In this document: positions 9,406 to 18,608 of the stretch, in pieces
Position numbering within the stretch: position 1 is the first letter of the stretch
Layout: every line of letters begins with the position of its first letter
Source: Planctobacterium marinum
Lineage (GTDB): Bacteria; Pseudomonadota; Gammaproteobacteria; Enterobacterales; Alteromonadaceae
Assembly: GCF_020687805.1 (NCBI RefSeq)
Contig: NZ_JAJEWQ010000001.1
Span: forward strand, 329,191-393,190
Direction: 5' to 3'
Length of the DNA: 64,000 nt
Notes under the pieces: model-generated
Databases searched by the model: none
What the model was told of the DNA's origin: nothing
What the model saw: the letters and a program-made list of their open reading frames with translations, nothing else
Program-made: the position numbers and the translations under genes

Positions 9406-10632
9406 CTATCTTGATTTGTGTTTATCGTCACTTGCTATCACATTGGTGACTTCTGTATCCGGCAGGTCCTGAATCTTAGGCTGACGTTTGCGTTGAGCTT
9501 TTACCGGTACCATGCCGCGCATTGATTCCAGTTTACCAAAGCACAATAGCTTGTCTTCTTTTTCCAGAACCCGATCTGAGCGCGGATTTGGGATGACTTT
9601 ATGACCCCGATACAGGGTGAGCACGTTGAGATCTTTTTCTGAAAGCCCAATTTCTGACAATTTTTTGCCCACATAATTCGAGCCTTCCGGGACATATATC
9701 TCACTGACGCCATAGCCTTTGCTTACCGTTAGTCGCTGTCGAATATCGATTTCCGGAAAATCTACCTGCGCAGCAATATAGTCAATAATGGCACCTGCGA
9801 TATCCAATTGGGTGCAGGTTTCAATGCCTTCCAGTCCCGGAGATGAATTAACTTCCATGATTTGCGGCCCTGAGGCACTTTCCAACATATCCACTCCCGC
9901 AACTCTTAATCCCAGTATCTGAGCAGAGCGGATTGCGGCCTGTTCATATTCTTCCGATAACTCTACCTGTTCTGCACGTCCGCCCCGGTGCACATTACTG
10001 CGGAATTCCTGACCTTGAGCGACTCTGCGCATTGCCGCCACAACCCGATCGCCCACGACTAACGCACGGATGTCTTTGCCGCGGCTTTCAGCAACAAATT
10101 TTTGTATCAGCACATTTTGCTTTTGGCTTTGCAGTAATTCGATAATAGCCTCGGCCTGTTTAACGGTGTCTGCCAACAACACGCCAATTCCCTGTGTTCC
10201 TTCGATCAATTTAATGATGACCGGTGCACCGCCTACACGTTCTATTGCAGGCAAAACATCTTTTTTATCCCGTACGAAGGTGGTTTCCGGTATGCCGATA
10301 TGATGTCTGGCCAGAACCTGCAAACTGCGTAATTTATCGCGTGAGTTGTTTATCCCATGTGCTGTATTCGCACAAAATATGTCCATTTCCTGGAACTGGC
10401 GCACTACTGCCGTGCCATAGTATGTGATTGACGCCCCAATTCGCGGTAAAACGGCATCAAAATCAGAAATTTCTTTTTGTTTATAGAACAAATCCGGATC
10501 ACCGCGTTTCAAATCAATGGCGAATTTTAAGGTATCCAGAATTTTGACATCAAAACCGCGGTTTTTCGCAGCTTCCTTTAATCTTCGGGTACTGTATATA
10601 TTTGGAGAGCGGGATAATATTGCCAGTTTCAT
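9406..10632 (-). CDS. RimK-like ATP-grasp ligase fused to a TrkA-C (RCK_C) domain
   Basis: 408 residues from the ATG at 10632, which has a GGGAG site six bases upstream; a longer in-frame start at 10695 lacks one. Residues 1-300 are RimK: MKLAILSRSPNIYSTRRL, the ATP-grasp loops VIIKLIEGTQGIGV, DIRALVVGDRVVAAMRR, and the metal-binding IMEVNSSPGLEGIE. RimK adds glutamate residues to ribosomal protein S6 or makes poly-glutamate. The last about 100 residues form a second domain, IYVPEGSNYVGKKLSEIGL to KEDKLLCFGKLESM, matching the RCK_C fold of potassium-channel regulators, which binds small ligands. E. coli RimK (about 300 residues) lacks it. A basic tail follows. Whether the target is S6 is not known. 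Confidence 0.85.
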   Translation of the reverse strand: MKLAILSRSPNIYSTRRLKEAAKNRGFDVKILDTLKFAIDLKRGDPDLFYKQKEISDFDAVLPRIGASITYYGTAVVRQFQEMDIFCANTAHGINNSRDKLRSLQVLARHHIGIPETTFVRDKKDVLPAIERVGGAPVIIKLIEGTQGIGVLLADTVKQAEAIIELLQSQKQNVLIQKFVAESRGKDIRALVVGDRVVAAMRRVAQGQEFRSNVHRGGRAEQVELSEEYEQAAIRSAQILGLRVAGVDMLESASGPQIMEVNSSPGLEGIETCTQLDIAGAIIDYIAAQVDFPEIDIRQRLTVSKGYGVSEIYVPEGSNYVGKKLSEIGLSEKDLNVLTLYRGHKVIPNPRSDRVLEKEDKLLCFGKLESMRGMVPVKAQRKRQPKIQDLPDTEVTNVIASDDKHKSR

Positions 10633-10789
10633 AGAAAACTCCCTGATTAACTTATCCTTCAATGGTAGATCAGTCAGACTTAAAAAGTTAGTCAAGAATG
10701 TGTAATTTCTCGATTAAAATGCGAAACCCTGTTAGCCAGCCTATAATTCATTAACCAAAACCGTAAGTCACAGATTTAAAAGTAAAATC

Positions 10790-11557
10790 ATGAAAGATAG
10801 CAGGTATCAGGATGCCTTACAGAAATTGCAAATCGAGTTGGTTCACCTGCAGCATTGGGTAGTCGAACAAAGGCTCAAGGTTATCGTCGTTTTTGAGGGC
10901 AGGGATGCAGCAGGCAAAGGCGGCGTAATCAAAGCCATCAGCGACAAACTCAATCCCAGAGTGGTAAAAATTGCCGCACTGGGAAAGCCCTCAGACAGAG
11001 AATCTGGCCAATGGTATTACCAGCGATATGTAGCGCAGTTCCCCGCTGCCGGTGAAATTGTGCTGTTTGACAGAAGCTGGTACAACCGGGCAGGCGTGGA
11101 AAAAGTAATGGGATTTTGTACGGACACTGAATATCAGTACTTTTTACAAAGTTGCCCGGTGTTTGAAAAAATGTTGCTCGATTCAGGCATTATTTTGTTG
11201 AAATACTGGTTTTCTGTCTCTGACAATGTCCAGGAAAAACGTTTTAAGGAGCGACTTAAAAACCCGCTAAAGCGTTGGAAGTTTTCAGACATGGATGCCG
11301 AAGCCCGCAATCGTTGGCATGAATACTCTACGGCGAAAGATACGATGTTCAGACATACAGACACCCCTGAATCTCCCTGGTTTGTCGTCAACGCGAACCA
11401 TAAAAAGGCGTCAAGACTCAATTGCATCGCTCATATTTTGTCGCAAATTGATTACCAGACTACAGATTTTAAAGCGGTGGAATTGCCTGAAATTAAGCAC
11501 ACTAAGACCCGGCGTATGCCCATCAATAAACTCAACTGGATCCCGGAAAAATACTAA
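10790..11557 (+). CDS. ppk2: Polyphosphate kinase 2
   Basis: Uses polyphosphate to phosphorylate nucleotides (ADP/GDP or AMP), or the reverse. 255 residues, one PPK2 domain. Walker A loop FEGRDAAGKGGVI near residue 38, lid region QWYYQRYVAQFPAAGEI, Walker B-like LFDRSWYNRAGVE around 90, and the basic helix RFKERLKNPLKRWKFSD typical of class I short enzymes. The start is preceded by AAGTAAAATC rather than a strong ribosome-binding site. The preceding divergent gene is the RimK-like ligase, 157 bases away; no ppk1 or ppx gene is seen here. Confidence 0.93.
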   Translation: MKDSRYQDALQKLQIELVHLQHWVVEQRLKVIVVFEGRDAAGKGGVIKAISDKLNPRVVKIAALGKPSDRESGQWYYQRYVAQFPAAGEIVLFDRSWYNRAGVEKVMGFCTDTEYQYFLQSCPVFEKMLLDSGIILLKYWFSVSDNVQEKRFKERLKNPLKRWKFSDMDAEARNRWHEYSTAKDTMFRHTDTPESPWFVVNANHKKASRLNCIAHILSQIDYQTTDFKAVELPEIKHTKTRRMPINKLNWIPEKY

Positions 11558-11583
11558 AAAAGCCCCGGATTCGGGGCTGCCAC
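11558..11583 (-). terminator. Terminator downstream of the TonB receptor
   Basis: AGCCCCGGATTCGGGGCT at 11561-11578, with a T run on the minus strand directly after the stem (AAAAAA on the plus strand before it). It can end the minus-strand receptor transcript from 11704, and may help the plus-strand ppk2 transcript, which ends at 11557. Confidence 0.75.
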
Positions 11584-11703
11584 AGACACAACGTTTAAGG
11601 TTCCTGAGGTTGAGTCCATCCTGGACTCTGTCAGGAGTTTGCTGCGCTTACCAGGGTAAGACGCAGCCAGATCAAACCTTCCTTTGTTTGAAAATCACCA
11701 CAC

Positions 11704-14628
11704 TTAGAATCGTGCTCTTGCACCCACATACCAACGGCGGCCGATTGGGTCGTAGGTACCTGCATCAGTTTCCGTCCCCGTATCACTCTCTGGTAGGCCA
11801 CTGATTATTGCTGGCGGCTCTGGATCAAACAGGTTGTCAACGCCGGCAAACAACTCGACAGTCTCCGTTAGCTGATAGGTCACCTGGGTGTCTACATAAA
11901 TCTCAGAACCGACACTGATAGCGCCAGGTGCCAGATCGAAGCCCGCCAGGAATTGATCATCAAGGGCCGCCGAACCTATGTAAGTGGCGCCCATAGTGAC
12001 CGACCATTCGTCCCAATCGTAGGAAACGTTCAAATTGGCACGATGCTCAGAGGCTCCAATTTCGCCTACATAAGGGTCTTCCGGAGCGCCTGGTAGCGGA
12101 ATAACACCGCCTTCCATTACATAGGTGTATGCCAAACGGCTATTCAAGCGGCCAGGACCGACATCACCGGAATAAGTCAGGGTCAGGTCGATACCTTCGT
12201 TTATCTCACCACCACTGTTAGAGTCAGAGCTGTTAATAAACTCTATTGAACCGGCACTATTGGTACCCAGAGGCGCAGCACGACGCGTAATAAATTGACA
12301 GAATGAAGCATCACCGCCATAGCACTGATCCAGAATGAATTGTCTTGGCGTGGGTACGATGGCATCTTCAATTTCAATGTCAAAGTAATCGATGGTCAGG
12401 CCAAAGTCTTGCAACATACCCGTTGGGGTAATAACGACGCCTATCGTGGTTGATTTACCGGTTTCTTCAATCAGATTTGGATTACCGCCATCAAAACCAC
12501 TGATACCCTGAATATCCGACTGATTTAGTGTGAATGCGCCATTAGCGGCGATATTTGCAGCGATACCGGTATCAGCCCGGCATCTTTCTGCAACCGTACC
12601 AGAATCTGACGCCGTAATTCCTGTACAGGGATCGTTCAAACCCGGTGGAAATGTTTGGCTGGGTGGCGAAAACAATTCGCCAATATTCGGCGCACGGGTA
12701 GATTGCGCTTCGATGGCGCGAAAACGCATCCAGTCGGTGGCTTGCCATTCTAAACCGACGTTCCAGCTGGTTGTGCTGCCCACGGTTGAATAATCAGAGG
12801 CACGATAAGCCGCTCTGGCATTCAGGCTTTCAATGATTGGGATGTTCGTTTCAATATAAAACTCGGTTACATCAAATGAGCCCTTGGTGGCCGGGATAGC
12901 GTTCCCCGCATTTAATCCGGCTTGTTGCAATGCGTCAAACTCGTCACGGCTGGTTTCCTCACGGTATTCAAAACCAACGGCTACACCCACCGGCCCGGCA
13001 GGCAGTTCAAACGCATCACCACTGATGTTACCGCCAAATATTTCCTGAGAAATAAATGAAGACAACATGCCTGGCGCATTGATATAAGCTGCGGCTTCCG
13101 GCGTGATCGAATTAAAACCGTAGATATCAATGGGTACACACCCAAAGGATCGGGCGGTAGCGTCTACACAGATGGCTTCATCAGTTACACCATCTTCATC
13201 CAAATCCAGGGTATCCGTTACCGCTTCTAACGCATAGCGGAAGTTCTGCACATTTACCTGGCCATTAGACACCTGAGATTCTTTGGTTTGGCCATAGACA
13301 TAATAAACGTCATAAAACCAATCATTGAATAACTCGCCTTCAAACCCCACGGTAAATCTGAACGTATCCCGGTCAGCTGTGTTACCACGGTTGGCAACAT
13401 CCAGCAGACGTTTGGCAAAGAAGTCCAGATCTCTGAGGCCATCTCCGTTTACATCGTTGGCGGCGTTTAGAATTGTGTCCGGAACATAAGGGTTGGTCAG
13501 GATGCTGCCATTGACATTAAATTCCAAAGGTACAGCACCATCAGCATAAATATCGTCAGAGGAAAAAGGGAAGGGCTCCAACTCAGTGACTGTCTGAGAA
13601 GCAGCATAGTTACCTTCGAAAAAAACCGAGTGAGAATCACTCAGTTCATAACTTCCTTTGGCGGCAAACAAATAGCGTTCCGTTGGGATCGCGATGGTAC
13701 GATACTGACTACGGTTGAAACCATCGGGCCCTATAGTACCGTCGCCATTAGTACTAAAGCCTTCCTGTAGCATGTTATTGCTGTTGAAGGTGTACGTTGT
13801 GCCACCGGCATCAAACCGACCTTGGGGTGGGAATGAAGAAAAGAACGGACGAGTGGCATCAAAGGCGTCAGCTGGATCTTCAGTAAAACGGAAAGTCGAA
13901 AACTGATCTACCGCAGAACGAGCGCGGTCGCGTGAGAAAACGGCTCCCTGATCAGTATAACCCAGGTGGAACATTAAATTGCCTTTACCATTATCGGTAG
14001 TGCCACCGGCGGTAATACTAAATTGTCTTTCTTCGTCGTCGCTTTCTGAACTTTGGCCATATTGACCCTCAAACTCAACGCCTTCAAATTCGTCTTTCAG
14101 TATCAGATTAACCACACCTGCTACGGCGTCAGAACCATAGACGGATGAGGCCCCACCGGTGAGGATCTCAACGCGTTCAATAAACTGCGCAGGTATGGTG
14201 TTTAAATCTACCGCCATTTCACCTGGCTGACCGGATACAAACCGTCGGCCATTCACCAACACCAGGGTACGAGCGGTGCCAAGGTTACGCAAATCCACCG
14301 TCGCAATACCCGCACTGGCTGTTGAGAAATTTGAATTGGTACGGCTGATAGCTGGCGTACCAAATGTTGGGTTGTCCAGCAACAGCTCCTGAATATTGGC
14401 AATACCCGATGCGTCAATGTCCCCGGCATCGAAGGTTTGTAGTGGTGAAACAGAGTTCAAATTCGCTGAGCGTATCCGGGAACCGGTTACTGAAATCTTT
14501 TCAACACTTACCGCTTCACTGTCTTCTGCTTCCTGTGCTGCCACGTTAGTTACTTGCAATGCTGTCGTCATCGCCCCTATGGTGAGGGCGAGTCGGATAG
14601 AGCTTGCGAGTTTAGATTGATTCTTCAT
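11704..14628 (-). CDS. TonB-dependent outer-membrane receptor
   Basis: 974 residues from the ATG at 14628, which has AGGGAG eight bases upstream and begins a signal peptide (MKNQSKLASSIRLALTIGAM..., cleavage near AAQ). A longer reading to 14763 has no signal peptide in place. A TonB-box-like EKISVTGSRI is followed by the plug domain (NIQELLLDNPTFG, LRNLGTARTLVLVNGRR, AQFIERVEILTGGASSVYG) and a long 22-strand barrel ending in RRWYVGARARF with the terminal Phe. The plug resembles the large receptors for plant glycans or peptides in Alteromonadales and Xanthomonadales rather than siderophore receptors; substrate not determinable. Divergent from a LytS/LytTR system 540 bases away, which could regulate it. 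Confidence 0.93.
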   Translation of the reverse strand: MKNQSKLASSIRLALTIGAMTTALQVTNVAAQEAEDSEAVSVEKISVTGSRIRSANLNSVSPLQTFDAGDIDASGIANIQELLLDNPTFGTPAISRTNSNFSTASAGIATVDLRNLGTARTLVLVNGRRFVSGQPGEMAVDLNTIPAQFIERVEILTGGASSVYGSDAVAGVVNLILKDEFEGVEFEGQYGQSSESDDEERQFSITAGGTTDNGKGNLMFHLGYTDQGAVFSRDRARSAVDQFSTFRFTEDPADAFDATRPFFSSFPPQGRFDAGGTTYTFNSNNMLQEGFSTNGDGTIGPDGFNRSQYRTIAIPTERYLFAAKGSYELSDSHSVFFEGNYAASQTVTELEPFPFSSDDIYADGAVPLEFNVNGSILTNPYVPDTILNAANDVNGDGLRDLDFFAKRLLDVANRGNTADRDTFRFTVGFEGELFNDWFYDVYYVYGQTKESQVSNGQVNVQNFRYALEAVTDTLDLDEDGVTDEAICVDATARSFGCVPIDIYGFNSITPEAAAYINAPGMLSSFISQEIFGGNISGDAFELPAGPVGVAVGFEYREETSRDEFDALQQAGLNAGNAIPATKGSFDVTEFYIETNIPIIESLNARAAYRASDYSTVGSTTSWNVGLEWQATDWMRFRAIEAQSTRAPNIGELFSPPSQTFPPGLNDPCTGITASDSGTVAERCRADTGIAANIAANGAFTLNQSDIQGISGFDGGNPNLIEETGKSTTIGVVITPTGMLQDFGLTIDYFDIEIEDAIVPTPRQFILDQCYGGDASFCQFITRRAAPLGTNSAGSIEFINSSDSNSGGEINEGIDLTLTYSGDVGPGRLNSRLAYTYVMEGGVIPLPGAPEDPYVGEIGASEHRANLNVSYDWDEWSVTMGATYIGSAALDDQFLAGFDLAPGAISVGSEIYVDTQVTYQLTETVELFAGVDNLFDPEPPAIISGLPESDTGTETDAGTYDPIGRRWYVGARARF

Positions 14629-15171
14629 ACTGAATCTCCCTGAGATAATTATATTTTTATTAGGGATAACCGCAGTTATCTCCGCGTTTGTGCCAGCTAA
14701 AATTAAGATTTGGTTACAGTTAGCACCAGCGACGATCCGCAGTAGATGGAAAGCATGTGACAAGCGGCATTAATTCAGGGACGAATAACTTTCAGCAGGT
14801 TTGAAATGCCCGGAATTGACCATGAAATGGCGTTTCTCCGGGGTAAGTGGTGGGGCGCTGAGACGGTGAATTTATTAAATGGGGAGCGAGATAGACCAGT
14901 TTTGTGACGAAATAACGGAAATTCAGGACAAAAGGCGTGTTTTATGTTGTTACCATGGCAATAGTTAGCCTTAACAGGGGATGTTTCCCCTGTAATTTCC
15001 GGTATTTCGCCGCATTAAACTGCAACTGCAACGCATGTAAATTGCTCAAATTGAGTTCTTTGTACATAATTTCGCAATAAACACCTAAAAATAAATGAAC
15101 TCTGATGCGAAAAACGCTCCTAAGCATTAGTCGCTTTGAAAACCTAACCCCATAGCGGTAGATGAAATAAC
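14629..15171. other. Divergent intergenic region between TonB receptor and histidine kinase
   Basis: 543 bases without a convincing gene. It contains an inverted repeat GATAAC-CGCA-GTTATC at 14665-14680 in the receptor leader, a possible operator or hairpin, and must hold promoters for both flanking genes. No riboswitch fold was recognised. Confidence 0.4.
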
Positions 15172-16272
15172 TTGAAAGACGCAATTGCAAGACTAAAAAA
15201 TTGGCGCATCTGGACAGGTAGTACTCTGGTATTGCTAATTCAGGCATTGTTTAGTTTTAACTTAAAATTTCACGCCGAACACATCTATTTGCAGGATCTG
15301 AACAGCTTGTTTAGTGCCGCAGGTTTAATTGGTTTGTGGTATTTGCCCGCAATGATGGTGGCTCCTTTTATCGTTGCATTCGCTCCCTTAACGCGCGTGC
15401 AGCAACAAGGGTGGTTGGTCTTTTTTGTGTTTAATGGAATTTATGTCCTGGCAACGACCATTCTGGTGCAGTTGTTGTCTATCTCCCTACTGCACTTTAC
15501 CACCGGACAAGATTGGCAGCAGGGCGACATTGTCGGCATGATGGCCTATTTTTACCGCAATACTCCCTGGCATGCAGACAGCATTATGATCCTCGCGTTA
15601 TTCGCTTTGGGTTATGCCCTGGATTATTCTCAGAGACTGCGCAGCAAAGAAATTCAGGCAGAAAAACTCAAGGTTGAGTTGGTCAGTGCTGAATTGCAGG
15701 CACTTAAGGCACAATTAAACCCACATTTTCTGTTTAATGTTTTGAACGGGATCAGTGGCCTGGTGCGGGTAGGGCGCAGTGATGAGGCAACCGATGCACT
15801 GAGTGATCTTAGCAGTATGCTAAGAACAATACTTGAAAACAGGGACCAGGAAATGGTAACTGTAAAAAGCGAGTTAGCCTTTATTGAGCTGTATCTGGCA
15901 CTGCAACAACTGCGTTTCAATGACAAACTGGACGTTAATATTTCGGCACAGGAAGATGTTATGGCAGTACGGGTACCGTTTATGGTACTGCAACCTCTGG
16001 TTGAAAATGCGATTCATCACGGGGCACAACTGGACATAAACGGTAATCTCATTCAGGTGAAGCTATTTATTCAGGATAACAAGTTACACTTTGAGTTGCT
16101 GAATAAAGTGCCCGGAACCGCGTCTGAAAGCGGTTTTGGCATAGGTATTGGTAATAACAGAGCCAGATTAGAGAAGATATACGGGAACGATTTCAGCCTG
16201 GAGTTAAAAGCACTGCCAGAGCAGTATTTTTTAACCAGGTTGAGTGTTCCGACGGGAGAGGGAAATGCTTAA
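15172..16272 (+). CDS. LytS/YehU-type membrane sensor histidine kinase
   Basis: 366 residues starting at a TTG that directly follows an in-frame stop, or slightly later. Four to five hydrophobic segments cover residues 15-150, then a short coiled stretch (RLRSKEIQAEKLKVELVSAEL) leads to the His_kinase domain with LNPHFLFNVLNG (His185 is the phospho-acceptor) and the ATP-binding part: LQPLVENAIHHG (N box) and GFGIGIGNNRARLEKIYG (G box). This architecture pairs with LytTR regulators, and the partner gene overlaps by 8 bases. No sensor domain beyond the membrane part is visible, so the signal may be membrane-borne or a small molecule. Confidence 0.9.
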   Translation: MKDAIARLKNWRIWTGSTLVLLIQALFSFNLKFHAEHIYLQDLNSLFSAAGLIGLWYLPAMMVAPFIVAFAPLTRVQQQGWLVFFVFNGIYVLATTILVQLLSISLLHFTTGQDWQQGDIVGMMAYFYRNTPWHADSIMILALFALGYALDYSQRLRSKEIQAEKLKVELVSAELQALKAQLNPHFLFNVLNGISGLVRVGRSDEATDALSDLSSMLRTILENRDQEMVTVKSELAFIELYLALQQLRFNDKLDVNISAQEDVMAVRVPFMVLQPLVENAIHHGAQLDINGNLIQVKLFIQDNKLHFELLNKVPGTASESGFGIGIGNNRARLEKIYGNDFSLELKALPEQYFLTRLSVPTGEGNA

Positions 16273-17017
16273 AATATTGGTCGCTGATGACGAGCCACTG
16301 GCACGCGAAAGCATTGTGGCACTACTGCACAAAGACAGTGATAGTTACGAGGTCACGCAGGCAAAAGACGGTCAGGAAGCCCTCGATATTGCCTGGCAGG
16401 AGAAACCTGATATTTTATATTTGGATATCCAGATGCCGGTTATCACCGGGATTGATGTGGCCGCCGAATTACCTGCGGAAACGATCGTAATTTTTACAAC
16501 GGCCTATGATGAATATGCGGTAAAAGCCTTTGAACTCAACGCCATCGATTATCTGTTAAAACCTTTTAAAAATGCCCGTCTCTACGAATCGCTTGCCAAA
16601 GCAAAAAGGCAAATGGACGATCAAATCTATCTGGATCAACGGGCCATTAAAGCCCTGAATCAGGATTTAAAAACCCACACCAGCCAGTATAAAGATCGGA
16701 TCGTAATTCGTGAACCCAAACGGGTTAGGTTTGTTGATGTTAATAACGTTAAATATATTGCCGGTGCCGGCAACTATGCGGAATTACACCTGTTTAATGC
16801 TGGCAGTATTCTTTACAGAGAAACGCTGAGCAACCTCGAAGAACTGCTCAATCCCGTCGAATTCAGACGAATTCACCGCTCAACCATCGTCCGGCTGTCA
16901 GCTGTAGCGGAGTTACAACCCAACTATCAGGGGGATTATACGGTACTGTTAACCTCCGGTGAGCAACTGATGCTTTCGCGGCGCTATAAAGACAAACTTC
17001 AGGACGTTTTAACTTAA
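16265..17017 (+). CDS. LytTR-family response regulator
   Basis: 250 residues from the ATG at 16265, preceded by GAGAGGGAA and overlapping the kinase stop as ATGCTTAA; an upstream in-frame ATG at 16244 is less likely. The receiver domain (1-120) has the acidic pair DDE, phospho-acceptor Asp54 in LYLDIQMPVITG, T in FTTAYDEYA and K in YLLKPF. The C-terminal LytTR DNA-binding domain (about 150-250) shows RFVDVNNVKYIAGAGNYAEL, FRRIHRSTIVRL and a final LSRRYKDKLQDVL. It should bind a pair of LytTR boxes in target promoters; the divergent TonB receptor and the secreted-protein genes downstream are candidate targets. Confidence 0.93.
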   Translation: MLKILVADDEPLARESIVALLHKDSDSYEVTQAKDGQEALDIAWQEKPDILYLDIQMPVITGIDVAAELPAETIVIFTTAYDEYAVKAFELNAIDYLLKPFKNARLYESLAKAKRQMDDQIYLDQRAIKALNQDLKTHTSQYKDRIVIREPKRVRFVDVNNVKYIAGAGNYAELHLFNAGSILYRETLSNLEELLNPVEFRRIHRSTIVRLSAVAELQPNYQGDYTVLLTSGEQLMLSRRYKDKLQDVLT

Positions 17018-17236
17018 TCTGTCATTTTTTTGAAAAAATCTTCAATTTTTTTCAATCTACTAAAGTCTTCGTAGAAGCCATATCTGCCGTGGCCTGGCAA
17101 ACAAATATCTATTCCATATTCAAAGGTAAGTCATTCTTTTCGCTATAAAAGAGGTTGCTTTTTTGAACGGAATATAAGATAACAAAGTGGTCAGGGATTT
17201 ACATAACATTTACAAACTTCGTGTAAGGGGTTACTG

Positions 17237-17743
17237 ATGAGACGTCTCACGCTTCTTCCTGTTTTCTTATTTTCCATGTGTTTAAACGCACAAGCCGCGA
17301 GCAATGTTAAAACTTATCCGGCTTCGCTTTGTTATCAGTCAGCTGGTCCAGCCAATAGCGTACTGGTGAATACCACGGGCAACCTGTCCAACAGTAATAT
17401 TGACTCAGCTATTACTTTATTTTGCCCGGTTTTAGTTGAACAAACGGCATCTTTATCTGCTTTACAGGTAGAGGTAACCCTCATTGACGGTGGACACGGC
17501 GGTGATGAAGTGTCTTGCCAGGTGTCCGGAAGTCATTTTGGTGAACGGTACACCTCCAGATGGGGCAATGCCGTGCGCAGTGAAAAAGGTGCCGGATTAC
17601 AAGCCATCACTACATCACTCTCAGAATTAAACAAGCACAATGCAAACTACGTAAAAGCGAACCTGAGCTGTTCTTTGCCCGCAGCTTCGCAGGCAGGGGA
17701 CGTGTCGTTGATTTCCTACCAGGTGACAGAGCTGTATCGTTAG
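17237..17743 (+). CDS. Secreted four-Cys protein, paralogue of the one at 18609
   Basis: 168 residues with a clear signal peptide (MRRLTLLPVFLFSMCLNAQA). The mature protein has Cys in LCYQS, LFCPVL, VSCQVSG and LSCSLP, and shares with the protein at 18609 the pattern CP..., a V-E/K-V strand, CQ, Y...WG and a final CSLP. I do not recognise a named family. The WG motif and Cys pairs suggest a small disulfide-bonded beta protein in the periplasm or outside the cell. It lies 219 bases downstream of the LytTR regulator and 34 bases upstream of the coiled-coil gene, so the three genes 17237-19178 look like one operon. Confidence 0.7.
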   Translation: MRRLTLLPVFLFSMCLNAQAASNVKTYPASLCYQSAGPANSVLVNTTGNLSNSNIDSAITLFCPVLVEQTASLSALQVEVTLIDGGHGGDEVSCQVSGSHFGERYTSRWGNAVRSEKGAGLQAITTSLSELNKHNANYVKANLSCSLPAASQAGDVSLISYQVTELYR

Positions 17744-17777
17744 TCAGTGCAAGGTAAATTGGGAGTTAATCTGAAAA

Positions 17778-18596
17778 ATGAATAACGTTGGAAGCATTCA
17801 AAAATTACTTTTACTGGTAAGTGCGTTGCTCTTTACCATAGTAGGGTATTTATTGTTTAAGCCAACCGCATTCAACACTAGTTCTGCAAGCGCCTCAGTT
17901 CAGCAACCACTGAACGAAAGCCTGCTCAAAGAACTGGCTCAGATTGAAACCAGGCTGCAGCGGCAAATCGCCAGGCTGGAAAGTGATACGATTCACAACC
18001 GCACAGGTGAGTCTGCCGTCAGCAATAACAAGGAATTGCAAACGCTGAACAGACAACTGGGCTTACTGTTACAGCGCCAGGAGCAATATGAACAGCGCTT
18101 ACAGCAAATTGAAAACCGTATTAACTCCATGGCAATGCCGGCAAACATTGCACTGTCAGATCACAGAGACATCAACGTATTACATGCTGAACCTGTGGAG
18201 TTCGTAGCCCGGAACAGAGTCGCACTCTCTGTAGAAGACATGTACTCAGAGCAGTATGAGCAAAACCGTGAGGTCAGCATAGAACAACAAATTGCCAGCT
18301 ATGAAGACAAGTTGTTTGAAGAAGGTATAGATTCTGAATGGACCCGGTCTGTTGAAAAGCGGGTATTGGAAGTGATCCGTGATACCAAACAACTAAAAGG
18401 CGTACACCTCCAGGAGAGTAATTGTGGTGTCAGTCTGTGTAAATTAGAAGTATATGTTGAAGAAGGTGAAAGCGTAGAAGAAAAGGTTCAAATGCTGATG
18501 GTCAACAGACCATGGCAAGGAGAGTCCTTTGTTTCTTTTGAATTTACCGGCGAGGGGGCGATATTTTTTGCCAAAGAAGGCGAACGATTACCCTAG
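17778..18596 (+). CDS. Membrane-anchored coiled-coil protein
   Basis: 272 residues. One N-terminal membrane helix (KLLLLVSALLFTIVGYLLF, residues 9-27) with a short cytoplasmic start gives an anchored periplasmic protein. Residues 45-115 are a Gln/Leu-rich coiled coil (LLKELAQIETRLQRQIARLE, LQRQEQYEQRLQQIENRI). The C-terminal 100 residues form a compact acidic domain with two close Cys (SNCGVSLCKLEV) and strands ending FEFTGEGAIFFAKEG. No family recognised. Sandwiched between two paralogous secreted proteins in the same orientation (34 and 12 bases apart), it may be their scaffold or export partner; that is inference. Confidence 0.7.
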   Translation: MNNVGSIQKLLLLVSALLFTIVGYLLFKPTAFNTSSASASVQQPLNESLLKELAQIETRLQRQIARLESDTIHNRTGESAVSNNKELQTLNRQLGLLLQRQEQYEQRLQQIENRINSMAMPANIALSDHRDINVLHAEPVEFVARNRVALSVEDMYSEQYEQNREVSIEQQIASYEDKLFEEGIDSEWTRSVEKRVLEVIRDTKQLKGVHLQESNCGVSLCKLEVYVEEGESVEEKVQMLMVNRPWQGESFVSFEFTGEGAIFFAKEGERLP

Positions 18597-18608
18597 GACG
18601 AGGCGTGT

